From an uncultured Caldilineales bacterium (GTDB taxonomy: Bacteria; Chloroflexota; Anaerolineae; JAAEKA01): a DNA stretch of 64,000 bases. The stretch covers positions 12,858-76,857 of the forward strand of contig CALESQ010000082.1 of NCBI GenBank assembly GCA_937907455.1, in the 5' to 3' direction. The notes under the pieces are model-generated. The model had not been told where the DNA came from and did no database searches. It saw only the letters and a list, made by a program, of their open reading frames with translations. Shown here piece after piece: positions 16,181 through 23,589 of the stretch. The translations under genes were made by a program, and so were the position numbers. Positions within the stretch are counted from its first letter, which is position 1. Every line of letters starts with the position of its first letter.

Positions 16181-16784
16181 GATGGTGTCGGCTTGAGCGC
16201 CCCTGGGCTTTCAGCCTGCGGGGTGCTGCGCAAAAACGTCCCAGCACGGGGTCGTAGAAGCGCGCGTTGTAATACATCAACCCGCCGATGCCAGGGTCGC
16301 GCTGGCCGGTGAATGTATAGCTGGTCGGCAGTGCATTGCTGCCTCCGCTGCGCAGTGATCCCCACGGGTAGTAGCGTTGAGCCACGGTCTGGCCGTCACC
16401 GGCACGATAGCTCACGCTGCTGGAACCCAGGTGGTCGCTGAACAGATAGTAAACCTGGTTCGATGTTGTGCTGCGCACACGCATGGCAATGCGCTGCCCA
16501 CCCAGGCTATAGTAGCTGCGCCAGACATGAGTAGCCGGTGGATTTACATCCGGTGCAGCAGCCGCATTCTCCACCAGCTCTGCCGGCTGCGCCGCCACTA
16601 CAGGAGAGATGACCGCACCGGGTTGTACCTCACGAACAGCTTCTGGCATTACAGATTGCTGCATGGATGTATCCGCCTGACCGCCGGGGAGCGTATAGGT
16701 CACCACCAGTTTAGGTCTACGGGTGGCTGTACCGTTTTCGCGGCTGCCAAAGTAGTAGCTCATGATGGCGCTGTTCAGCGGCAA
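16181..16784 (-). pseudogene. RHS core fragment with end of DNRLRE-like domain
   Basis: An open frame whose first residues (SYYFGSRENGTATRRPKLVV followed by TYTLPGG) look like the end of the DNRLRE domain found in Chloroflexi RHS proteins. The RHS core follows: YSLGGQRIAMRVRS, YYLFSDHLGSSSVSYRAGDG, RYYPWGSLRSGG, GLMYYNARFYDPVLGRF. The frame then runs into the 34-nt insertion and reads CAAPRRLKAQG instead of AQADTIVPEPG, missing the tip frame at 16180. The N-terminal bulk of the RHS protein is absent upstream. Confidence 0.78.
16198..16233. repeat. 34-nt-type palindromic insertion, copy 4
   Basis: Comparison with the intact RHS core at 14510-14530 shows GC replaced by a 36-base segment, a net gain of 34 bases. 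Arms GCGC/GCGC, CCCC/GGGG and GGCT/AGCC can pair. In the tip frame the insert brings an in-frame TGA. Confidence 0.85.
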
Positions 16785-17014
16785 CGTGGGTCGCAGCCGG
16801 CGTTACCATCCCTGCCAACAAAGAAACCGCCACTATCCAAAATTAACCGCGCAGTAAACCTGAAGTCTTCACAACTTTCCTCCGACAGCTTGTGAGTGTC
16901 TGTGCCCTGTTCCGGTCAACGGCGTTAGTCATAAGAAGAACATGGCCCGCTTTATCTGCATTCGTCGCAGCATAGCGTAATTATAACAACGATTTGCAAT
17001 AGCGACAAATATCA

Positions 17015-17180
17015 GGTTGTGTATGGATTTCGGTTGAAATGTGTTGCCACCGAATTGAATTCGGTGTCTCAAGCCACGAAGCCCCTGCCGGGGCTTTCGG
17101 AGAGCGCCTGAGAGCGCTTCGTTCTCTGAACCGCAACCATGTATTGTCCGGCTCTTGTCATTCAACCGAAAGTCGCACAC
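17015..17180. mobile_element. MITE-like element, copy 1
   Basis: An intergenic element of about 165 bp whose core (17028-17171, 144 bp) starts with TTTCGGTTGAA and ends with TTCAACCGAAA, an 11-bp perfect terminal inverted repeat. Inside are the palindrome ACCGAATTGAATTCGGT and the hairpin AAGCCCCTGCCGGGGCTT. A second copy of the same 144-bp core length sits at 50233-50376. It carries no gene. The rest of 16785-17277 shows nothing recognisable. Confidence 0.78.
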
Positions 17181-17277
17181 TACCAAATATCAGCCCGATT
17201 CGGATGACCACAAACTGCCCTCAGCCTGATTTCTGACAGCTAAGATGGCCCCAGCGCAGATAACAACGGACGCTGTG

Positions 17278-18036
17278 TCAGGCCTTTTCGGCAATACACA
17301 GCACCGAGGTGCCCACAGGCAACGAAACCACACGCATCAGCGCAGCTTCTGCCTGGCCCACACTGCTGAGAATACCGTTCAGCAACGGTGGCGCCGGCTC
17401 CATCTCCACCTGATAGGCGTCATTGTCGAAATGCGGCGAGGCCAATTCCGGCTCGGCCCGGTTGCGCCGTGCCAAAATCAGCCCGGCAGCCAGAGGAAAT
17501 ATAAAGAAATTATTGTAAGAGGCGCGCAACACCCGCAAATGGTGGCGCTGCAACTTGTCTTTTAATTCAGCGCGCGTATAGCGCCGCTGGTGTGCATTGA
17601 TCACGTCGTTGTGGCTCCACAGCGCCATCAGCGCAGGCACAGTCACCACCAGCTTGCCCCCCGGCTTGAGTACGCGGTAGCATTCGCTGAACACGCCATG
17701 TTCATTGGGCACATGCTCAACCACATCCAACAGGGTAACAATGTCGAAGCTGGCTGCCTCAAAGGGCAGATCGTCGGCACTGCCTTCCTGCACGTTGAAG
17801 CCGCGCTGCTGGGCCACTGTCAGCGCCGGTGAGTAGGTGTCTACCCCGACTACCTCGCCATAATGGCTAAGGTGGTGCATCATGTTGCCTGCGCCGCAGC
17901 CTACATCCAGCACGCGGCGGTGGTGCGCACCGCTGCCTGCATAACGATCCAGATAGCCCAGAATGGCACGGGTACGGCTGGCAAACCACCAGTGGCGGTC
18001 TTCATCCAGCACAAGGTTCATAGGAGTAGAGGTCAT
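17278..18036 (-). CDS. Class I SAM-dependent methyltransferase
   Basis: A 252-residue Rossmann-fold methyltransferase. Motif I is VLDVGCGAGNMMHHLSHYG (SAM binding), followed by VVGVDTYSP, SFDIVTLLDVVEHVPNEHG and a typical post-motif VLKPGGKLVVTVPALMALW. The beginning DEDRHWWFASRTRAILGYLD is common in methyltransferases found next to glycosyltransferases in polysaccharide loci. It is the last gene of the operon that starts at 21785, so it probably modifies a glycan or a lipid-linked precursor. The C-terminal hydrophobic stretch near residue 180 (FIFPLAAGLILARR) may touch the membrane. Confidence 0.86.
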   Translation of the reverse strand: MTSTPMNLVLDEDRHWWFASRTRAILGYLDRYAGSGAHHRRVLDVGCGAGNMMHHLSHYGEVVGVDTYSPALTVAQQRGFNVQEGSADDLPFEAASFDIVTLLDVVEHVPNEHGVFSECYRVLKPGGKLVVTVPALMALWSHNDVINAHQRRYTRAELKDKLQRHHLRVLRASYNNFFIFPLAAGLILARRNRAEPELASPHFDNDAYQVEMEPAPPLLNGILSSVGQAEAALMRVVSLPVGTSVLCIAEKA

Positions 18037-18074
18037 AGCATCGCCTGTTCAGAGAAATGATTAGGGATTGTAGC

Positions 18075-19331
18075 CTAAATCGCGGCGCTTGCCAAAGGTG
18101 CAAGCCACGGCAGCGCGGCATTCACCACAGCGGCCACGGAGATATCGCGCACGCAGCCATGCGCCGCCAATGCCGCGGCAGGCCAATCCAGCCGGTTGCA
18201 AGGGATGCAACCCCAGTCGGACACCAGCACACGGTGGCGCTGGGCATTCCCCCACGGCCCGAAGGTGCGCTGGTCCACCGGACCATAGAGATGCACGGTG
18301 GGCGTGCCTACGGCCACCGCCAGATGCAGCGGGCCGCTGTCCGGCCCAATCACCAGCGCACAGCGCCGGTACAGCGCAGCCAGCACACCGAGGCTGGTTT
18401 GGCCGGCCAGTGTCACCGGTGTTGGTGCCAAGTTGGGCGGCAGCAGAGCCAGCACAGCATTGATCTCGGCGGCCTCGCTGGCCGCGCCAGTAAACAGCAC
18501 CTGCGCGCCGGTGGTGCGCACCAGCGCTGTCACCGTTTCCGCCCAGGCTGCGGGCTGCCAGCGTTTTACTTCGGCGCCGCTGCCAGGATGCAGCGCCACC
18601 ACTGAAGCAGCCGCGCGGGCGGGCAACAGAGCTTCGGCCGCGGCCATATCTTGCGGCGACACCGCCACGCGCAGACCAAGGCTCTCAGGCTGCCAGGCAG
18701 CTTCATCAAGCTGGCTGGCAGCGGCCACCAACGCCAGATTCTGCGCCACCTCGTGGCGACCAGGTTGATAGGGTACGGCCTGCGTCAGAAAAGGCGCCGT
18801 CTCAGGCCAGGCATAACCCACGCGCCGGGGGATGCCCGCAGCCGCAGCCAACCAGGCTCCCCACCAATGATCGAAGCGCAGCACCAGCGCCAGATCGAAA
18901 TGCTGCGCCGCCAGGCGTTGTGCCTCGGCGCGCAGCAGGCGATAGGGCGCAGTCAGGACGGTGGCGGGCTGGCGGCTGAAACCGGGAAAAGCACACGTGA
19001 GAATCTCATCAGCGTCAGAGGTATCGGCCAGCACCGCCTGGCTCCACGGTCCCAGCAATACGCTAATGTGAGCAGCAGGCAGAGCGCGGCGCAGCAAATG
19101 CAGCGCAGGCGTGGTAAACAGTACATCTCCCAGATGGTCAGGACGGATAACCAGAATGCGGCGACAGGAGTGCGGCGAAGGTGACGGTTGCGCAGCCCTG
19201 TAGCGCCATCCCCAGGCGCGCAGTAATGCCAGCCGCAGGCGCTGGCGCGGGGTGCGCGCTGCTGCCGCGGCGGCGCGGCGATGCTGCGCCGCTAACGCCT
19301 GGCGTTGCGCAGGGGAAGTTGTCGCGTTCAT
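18075..19331 (-). CDS. Glycosyltransferase family 9 (heptosyltransferase-like)
   Basis: A 418-residue GT9 enzyme of GT-B fold. ILVIRPDHLGDVLFTTPALH near residue 58 is the family N-terminal signature, and VALHPGSGAEVKRWQP plus CALVIGPDSGPLHLAVAVGT are the nucleotide-sugar binding motifs of the C-terminal domain. The C-terminus contains WGCIPCNRLDWPAAA. Members transfer heptose or other sugars during surface glycan assembly. If the host lacks LPS, as many Chloroflexi do, the acceptor is probably another surface glycan. An extra Arg/Ala-rich N-terminal segment of about 50 residues precedes the domain. It starts 12 bases after the neighbouring GT4 gene. Confidence 0.87.
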   Translation of the reverse strand: MNATTSPAQRQALAAQHRRAAAAAARTPRQRLRLALLRAWGWRYRAAQPSPSPHSCRRILVIRPDHLGDVLFTTPALHLLRRALPAAHISVLLGPWSQAVLADTSDADEILTCAFPGFSRQPATVLTAPYRLLRAEAQRLAAQHFDLALVLRFDHWWGAWLAAAAGIPRRVGYAWPETAPFLTQAVPYQPGRHEVAQNLALVAAASQLDEAAWQPESLGLRVAVSPQDMAAAEALLPARAAASVVALHPGSGAEVKRWQPAAWAETVTALVRTTGAQVLFTGAASEAAEINAVLALLPPNLAPTPVTLAGQTSLGVLAALYRRCALVIGPDSGPLHLAVAVGTPTVHLYGPVDQRTFGPWGNAQRHRVLVSDWGCIPCNRLDWPAAALAAHGCVRDISVAAVVNAALPWLAPLASAAI

Positions 19332-19343
19332 CGGAGGAAAAGG

Positions 19344-20642
19344 TCAGCTCTGGCCGTTGACGCCCAGCTCGCGATAGATTTGGCGCAACTGCGGCACAAT
19401 GGCCTGCCAGCCGTAATGTTGTTCGACAAAGCGACGACTGACTGCGCCTAGCTCGCGCCGCCGCGCTGGGTTGCCCAACAGCGCAATCACAGCTTCGGCA
19501 AAGGCAGGGGCTTCGTCGGCAAACACCACCTCGCGGCCATCGGTCAGCGGGAACCCCTCGCAGCCCAGCCGCGTGGAGACCAGCGCCGCGCGCATAGCCA
19601 TTGCCTCCAGCACCTTGAGCCGTGTGCCGCCACCCATGCGCAGCGGCACCACGTACACCGAGGCTGCGGCAATGTGAGAGCGAATATCGGGCACGAAGCC
19701 GGCCACAATCACGCCAGGCAGTTGTGCCAGCTCTTGCACGCGCGGGTGGGGCTGTTTGCCCACGATCACGAAGTTAGCATCGGTCACGCGGCTGCGGATC
19801 AGCGGCAGCACCTCGTGAGCAAACCAGGTAACGGCATCAATGTTGGGGCGAAAATCCATTTTGCCGGTGAATACCAGCGCGTTGGGGCCGTAGTCGGGCA
19901 GGCGTGTATCCTGTTGCGGGTCGTAGGCCGCGTAATAGTCCAAATCAACGCCGTTGGGCACTACGGTGATATTCAGGCCCGGGTCCAGCTCCAGCAGGGC
20001 GGCGCGGTCTGCGTCAGACACGGCCACAACGTGATCGGCCTGACGGCAGATGGCACGTTCGTAGCGGCGCAGCTTTTGCCATTGCACCAACGAATAGGCT
20101 GCGGCATGCCAGCGGCCCGGCTTGCGCCGGTCAGTTTCCCAGGCGCGCTGCTGCAGCACATATTCAGCATTGTGGTTGTCGAACACCAGCCGCGGCCGGC
20201 CTATGGGAATAGAAGGCAGATTGGCTTTTTGCTGGGCATTGCGCCACAATGGGTGATGCGTAAGCCAAAGGCCATAGGGGGCCATTTCAATGCCTTCAAT
20301 CTGTACCACATCGTAGCGATAGCGCTCCAGCAACATGCCAAGCTGTGCCTGGAAGGTGTCGGAGGCCAAACGTAGCCCCATGTCTGGCGTGGTAGTGATG
20401 GCGGTGGTCCAGGCGCGGCGCATCAGGTCACGTGGCGGCGGCGCGTCCACAGCTTCGATCACGGTGCAATAGCGTGGCAATGGCGAGTTACCCGGCGGAT
20501 TGTCGCCCTCAGCCTGAAAGGTGAGCAGATGGATTTCGTACTCGCCAGCCAGATTTGCCAGCAAGTTATAGTTGCGGATGGTAGTTCCCTGATGCGGTGG
20601 ATAGGGAACCTGCGGGGTGAGAAAAAGCAGGCGGTGCGGCAT
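19344..20642 (-). CDS. Glycosyltransferase family 4
   Basis: A 432-residue GT-B fold enzyme. The N-terminal LLFLTPQVPYPPHQGTTIRN is typical of GT4 proteins. The C-terminal catalytic domain has LVFTGKMDFRPNIDAVTWF, VPDIRSHIAAASVYVVPLRM and the donor-binding GGGTRLKVLEAMAMRAALVS, with the conserved Glu in KVLEAMA. ADGREVVFADEAPAFAEAV-like features complete the fold. It follows the other GT4 gene without spacing (stop at 20643, start at 20642) and precedes GT9, so the three form one transcript. The sugar and acceptor are unknown. Confidence 0.88.
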   Translation of the reverse strand: MPHRLLFLTPQVPYPPHQGTTIRNYNLLANLAGEYEIHLLTFQAEGDNPPGNSPLPRYCTVIEAVDAPPPRDLMRRAWTTAITTTPDMGLRLASDTFQAQLGMLLERYRYDVVQIEGIEMAPYGLWLTHHPLWRNAQQKANLPSIPIGRPRLVFDNHNAEYVLQQRAWETDRRKPGRWHAAAYSLVQWQKLRRYERAICRQADHVVAVSDADRAALLELDPGLNITVVPNGVDLDYYAAYDPQQDTRLPDYGPNALVFTGKMDFRPNIDAVTWFAHEVLPLIRSRVTDANFVIVGKQPHPRVQELAQLPGVIVAGFVPDIRSHIAAASVYVVPLRMGGGTRLKVLEAMAMRAALVSTRLGCEGFPLTDGREVVFADEAPAFAEAVIALLGNPARRRELGAVSRRFVEQHYGWQAIVPQLRQIYRELGVNGQS

Positions 20643-21785
20643 TCAGGGAGTTCCTGTAGCGTGATAGGCACGCTGGTACACGGCCAGAGTTTCTTCGGCG
20701 GCGCGCTGCCAGGAAAAGGTACGGGCGCGGGCCAGCCCTTTGGCACGCAGCGAGGCGCGCAGGGCCTCATCATCCAACAGCCGCTGCAACGCCACAGCCA
20801 AATCTTCCTCGCTGTGAGGATCCACCAGCAGCCCGGCATCGCCCACCACCTCAGGCAGGCTGGAAACGTTGGATACCACCACCGGCAGCCCGCAGGCCAT
20901 GGCCTCCAGCGGGGTCAGGCCAAAGCCTTCGTAATGCGCGGGATGGGCCAGGCACGTCGCCAGATTGTAGAGATACACCAGGTCGCCATTCTGCACGCGC
21001 CCCAGAAAAGTAACGTGTGCTTGCAGCTTAAGTTGCTCCACCGTCTCAAAAATCTGCTCGGCCAGCCAGCCGGTGGCCCCGGCCAGCACCAGCCCCGCAC
21101 TCACTTTGTAAGAATCGAGCAGGCGACGGTAGGCATGGAGCAAGGTGGTGATGTTCTTGCGCGGCTCAATGGTGCTGACGAAGAGGATGAACTCATCGGG
21201 CAGGGGAAATTTGTGGCGCAGCGAGGCCAGCGCCTCGGCGCGGCTCAACGGACGATAGAGGGGATCCGCGGCTTCGTACACCACGGTGATTTTGCTGGCT
21301 GACGCCCCCACCAGCTTCACCAGGTCGTCTCTGGTGCTTTGCGACACCGCGATAATGTGGTCAGCCCGTTCCACCGCGGCATCAATCTGGCCGTAATAGC
21401 GCGCGCTGTCTTCGGTAAGAAAGTGCGGCCAGCGCAAAAAAGCCAAATCGTGGACAGTAATCACCGATTTAAAGCCGTGCGCACGCAGCGGCGGAATGAA
21501 ATCAGGGCTGTGCAGCAGGTCAATCTCCAGCTTCTGCGCCATGCGGCGCAAGCGCAGCTCTGCCGCCAGCAATGTTTGCTCGCGGCGGTGATGGCTGGGG
21601 GTCCACAGCCCGCTACGGCTGACATGCTCACCCGTAGCCAGGGGGCGATGATCGCTGCGGTGCTGCAACAGCAAGTAGCGGTTGGTAGCATCCAGCCGCG
21701 CCAAAGCCTGTGCCAAATGGATGGTGTATTGACCAATCCCGGCACCAGTGTAGTGAGCAATACGGGCGTCTATGGCAATGCGCAT
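20643..21785 (-). CDS. Glycosyltransferase family 4 (first gene of operon)
   Basis: A 380-residue GT4. It begins MRIAIDARIAHYTGAGIGQY, a characteristic start of mannosyltransferase-like GT4 enzymes, with HSPDFIPPLR and VITVHDLAFLRWPHFL in the acceptor domain. The donor domain has FVSTIEPRKNITTLLHAY, FLGRVQNGDLVYLYNLATCL and HYEGFGLTPLEAMACGLPVV, including the E-x7-E type pattern. ATG at 21785 is chosen because the homology starts there. It is preceded by an excellent promoter at 21870-21898. Confidence 0.9.
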   Translation of the reverse strand: MRIAIDARIAHYTGAGIGQYTIHLAQALARLDATNRYLLLQHRSDHRPLATGEHVSRSGLWTPSHHRREQTLLAAELRLRRMAQKLEIDLLHSPDFIPPLRAHGFKSVITVHDLAFLRWPHFLTEDSARYYGQIDAAVERADHIIAVSQSTRDDLVKLVGASASKITVVYEAADPLYRPLSRAEALASLRHKFPLPDEFILFVSTIEPRKNITTLLHAYRRLLDSYKVSAGLVLAGATGWLAEQIFETVEQLKLQAHVTFLGRVQNGDLVYLYNLATCLAHPAHYEGFGLTPLEAMACGLPVVVSNVSSLPEVVGDAGLLVDPHSEEDLAVALQRLLDDEALRASLRAKGLARARTFSWQRAAEETLAVYQRAYHATGTP

Positions 21786-21869
21786 GAAAGCGTTGATTTG
21801 GCGAGCTGAACATAACAAAAAACCCCCACACCGATGGCGGCATGGAGGCAACGATGCCTGACCTCGCCT

Positions 21870-21898
21870 ACTATACCATGATCGTCAGGTCGTGTCAA
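21870..21898 (-). promoter_or_regulatory. Promoter of the glycosyltransferase operon
   Basis: On the minus strand TTGACA (21898-21893) and TATAGT (21875-21870) are separated by 17 bases, with a G at the start of the extended region. It sits about 85 bases before the first GT4 start and downstream of the NUDIX stop, so the operon has its own start. Confidence 0.75.
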
Positions 21899-21915
21899 GG
21901 CTGTCACGGTCATAT

Positions 21916-22539
21916 TCAGATAGCGCTCTGCACCAGCGCGGCCAGCTCGGCCAGAATCATGGCAGTAGCGCCCCACACCTGATGCCCCAGCACGCGAAAA
22001 TAGGGCACGTTGAGCGTTTGCCCCAGCACCACGCGCGTTTCATAGCCGACGCTGTCAGGTTGCGCAAAAAGGTGCAGCGGTGCTTCGATCAGCTCGGCTA
22101 CCTCGCCAGGCTGCGGGATAAAATGCGGACGCTGTGCGGCATAAGCCACATAGGGCGATACATGAAAATGGCTGGGAGGAATGTACAGCGGGGTGAGTGC
22201 GCCCAGCAAGCGCAGATCGTCGGTGCAGGCGCCAATCTCTTCGCAGGCTTCACGCAGTGCCGCGTGGGCGGGCGAGGCATCATGCGCATCCACGCTGCCA
22301 CCGGGAAAGCTGATTTGCCCGCGATGATTGCCCACAGTGTCGGTGCGACGCGTCAGCACCAGATACAATTCATCGCTTGATGGTTGCGGATAGAGCAGCA
22401 CCAGCACAGCACCGACTCGCGGCCGCGGCTCACCCTCTGGAGGATAAAGCGCGCGCGTCAGCGGGGCCATGCGGCGCATCGCCTCGACCCCGGGCAGTGG
22501 GCCTTGCAGCGCTGCCTGAAGCTGTTGCAGGCTGATCAT
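21916..22539 (-). CDS. NUDIX hydrolase, CoA pyrophosphatase type
   Basis: A 207-residue NUDIX enzyme of the NudL/CoA-diphosphatase kind, which cleaves CoA and acyl-CoA to 4'-phosphopantetheine and 3',5'-ADP. Evidence is the prologue RRTDTVGNHRGQISFPGGSV followed by the box DAHDASPAHAALREACEEIG. The GGSVDAHDAS spacing matches NudL-type proteins rather than the classic Gx5E form. Its ATG overlaps the TGA of the NYN-HEAT gene (ATGA), so the two are translated together. Confidence 0.87.
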   Translation of the reverse strand: MISLQQLQAALQGPLPGVEAMRRMAPLTRALYPPEGEPRPRVGAVLVLLYPQPSSDELYLVLTRRTDTVGNHRGQISFPGGSVDAHDASPAHAALREACEEIGACTDDLRLLGALTPLYIPPSHFHVSPYVAYAAQRPHFIPQPGEVAELIEAPLHLFAQPDSVGYETRVVLGQTLNVPYFRVLGHQVWGATAMILAELAALVQSAI

Positions 22540-23423
22540 AGGTTACCTCGGACGCGCAGATGCGCCAGCGCAGCCGAGGCACTTTTACGCACCTTGTTTT
22601 TGGAATCGCTTTGCGCGGCTTGCAGCGCGGCGCTTGCCGCGCTGCCGCCCAAACAGCCCAACGCCTGAGCAGCGGCCTCGCGCACCAGGCCAGAGCTATC
22701 GCTTTGCAGACGAAGAATCAAGGCATCGGCTGTACTGCGGTCGCCCAACTCGCCCAGAGCCAGGGCCGCCGCAGCCCGTACCGGTGCCACGCGATGGCTC
22801 AAGGCATCCAGCAACGGTTCGCGTGCAAGAGAGCCGCCAAAACGTCCCAGCCAACGCGCGGCCCGCTCCACGTCACCCAGATCATCGCCATACAGCCGTT
22901 CAATCCAAGTGGCAGCGCTCAGGGCAATGTCCTCACCAAAGCGCGCCTGATCCTGTTCGGCACGCAAAAAGCCACGGTAAAGGTCTGCAAAGCCGGGCGC
23001 ATCGGCTTGCCAGGCAGGATCGGATGCAGTAGCGCGCGGGGCGGCGCGGGGCGGGGCCAATTGCGCAGCAAACTGCGTAGCCGAACGCACCTGCCCGCCC
23101 GCAGCGCGCACCTGCGCAGCCAGCCCGCGGTCGTTGCTAACCACGATGATTTCGCGCGGGCGCGCGGCAGCCCGCACCATCTGCACCAGCAGCGCATCAG
23201 CCTCTGTGCCTGCCGGGGCAAAACGCACCGTTAGCCAGGCATCGGAAAACTGCCAGCGAGGCGCGGGGCCTACACCGCTATCAAACACCACGGTGACAGG
23301 CTGCCGCCGAGCCGCAGCAAAACTGCGCAACCGCGTGACCAGTTGCCATTCATCGTCGGCGTCGGTCAGCTCAATACCCGGCAGCGCGCCGATCAAATTG
23401 TGCCCATCAATCAACAAAGTCAT
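22536..23423 (-). CDS. NYN (YacP-like) ribonuclease domain fused to HEAT repeats
   Basis: A 295-residue protein. Residues 1-135 form a NYN/PIN-like nuclease fold: LLIDGHNLIGALPGIEL (first acidic site), VTVVFDSGVGPAP, AGTEADALLVQMVRAAARPR, EIIVVSNDRGLAAQVRAAGG. These resemble YacP/Rae1-type RNases. Residues ~185-290 are HEAT-like repeats (LLDALSHRVAPVRAAAALALG, GELGDRSTADALILRLQSD, VREAAAQALGCLGGSAAS), likely a protein- or RNA-docking module. The fusion is unusual. The chosen ATG at 23423 begins the conserved nuclease strand. It overlaps the NUDIX gene by four bases. Confidence 0.8.
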   Translation of the reverse strand: MTLLIDGHNLIGALPGIELTDADDEWQLVTRLRSFAAARRQPVTVVFDSGVGPAPRWQFSDAWLTVRFAPAGTEADALLVQMVRAAARPREIIVVSNDRGLAAQVRAAGGQVRSATQFAAQLAPPRAAPRATASDPAWQADAPGFADLYRGFLRAEQDQARFGEDIALSAATWIERLYGDDLGDVERAARWLGRFGGSLAREPLLDALSHRVAPVRAAAALALGELGDRSTADALILRLQSDSSGLVREAAAQALGCLGGSAASAALQAAQSDSKNKVRKSASAALAHLRVRGNL

Positions 23424-23589
23424 GGTGGCTATTAAATCAGCAATGCGGGGAAAAGGCAAGTGCATCCAGTGCGCTTAAGGCTTCGGCAAAATCCATCCAT
23501 GCCTGAAAATCCTGCGGTTTTTGCAAACAATGCTACAATAGCTGCTGTTCACTGCCTGGTTTTCATTAACTTGTCCACCGGAGGCCCCC

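Noticed and set aside
16929..17186. Small protein encoded by the MITE-like element (also at 50149-50478)
   Set aside because: The two frames exist only because the non-coding repeat is shared; no RBS, and the ends are unrelated outside the repeat.
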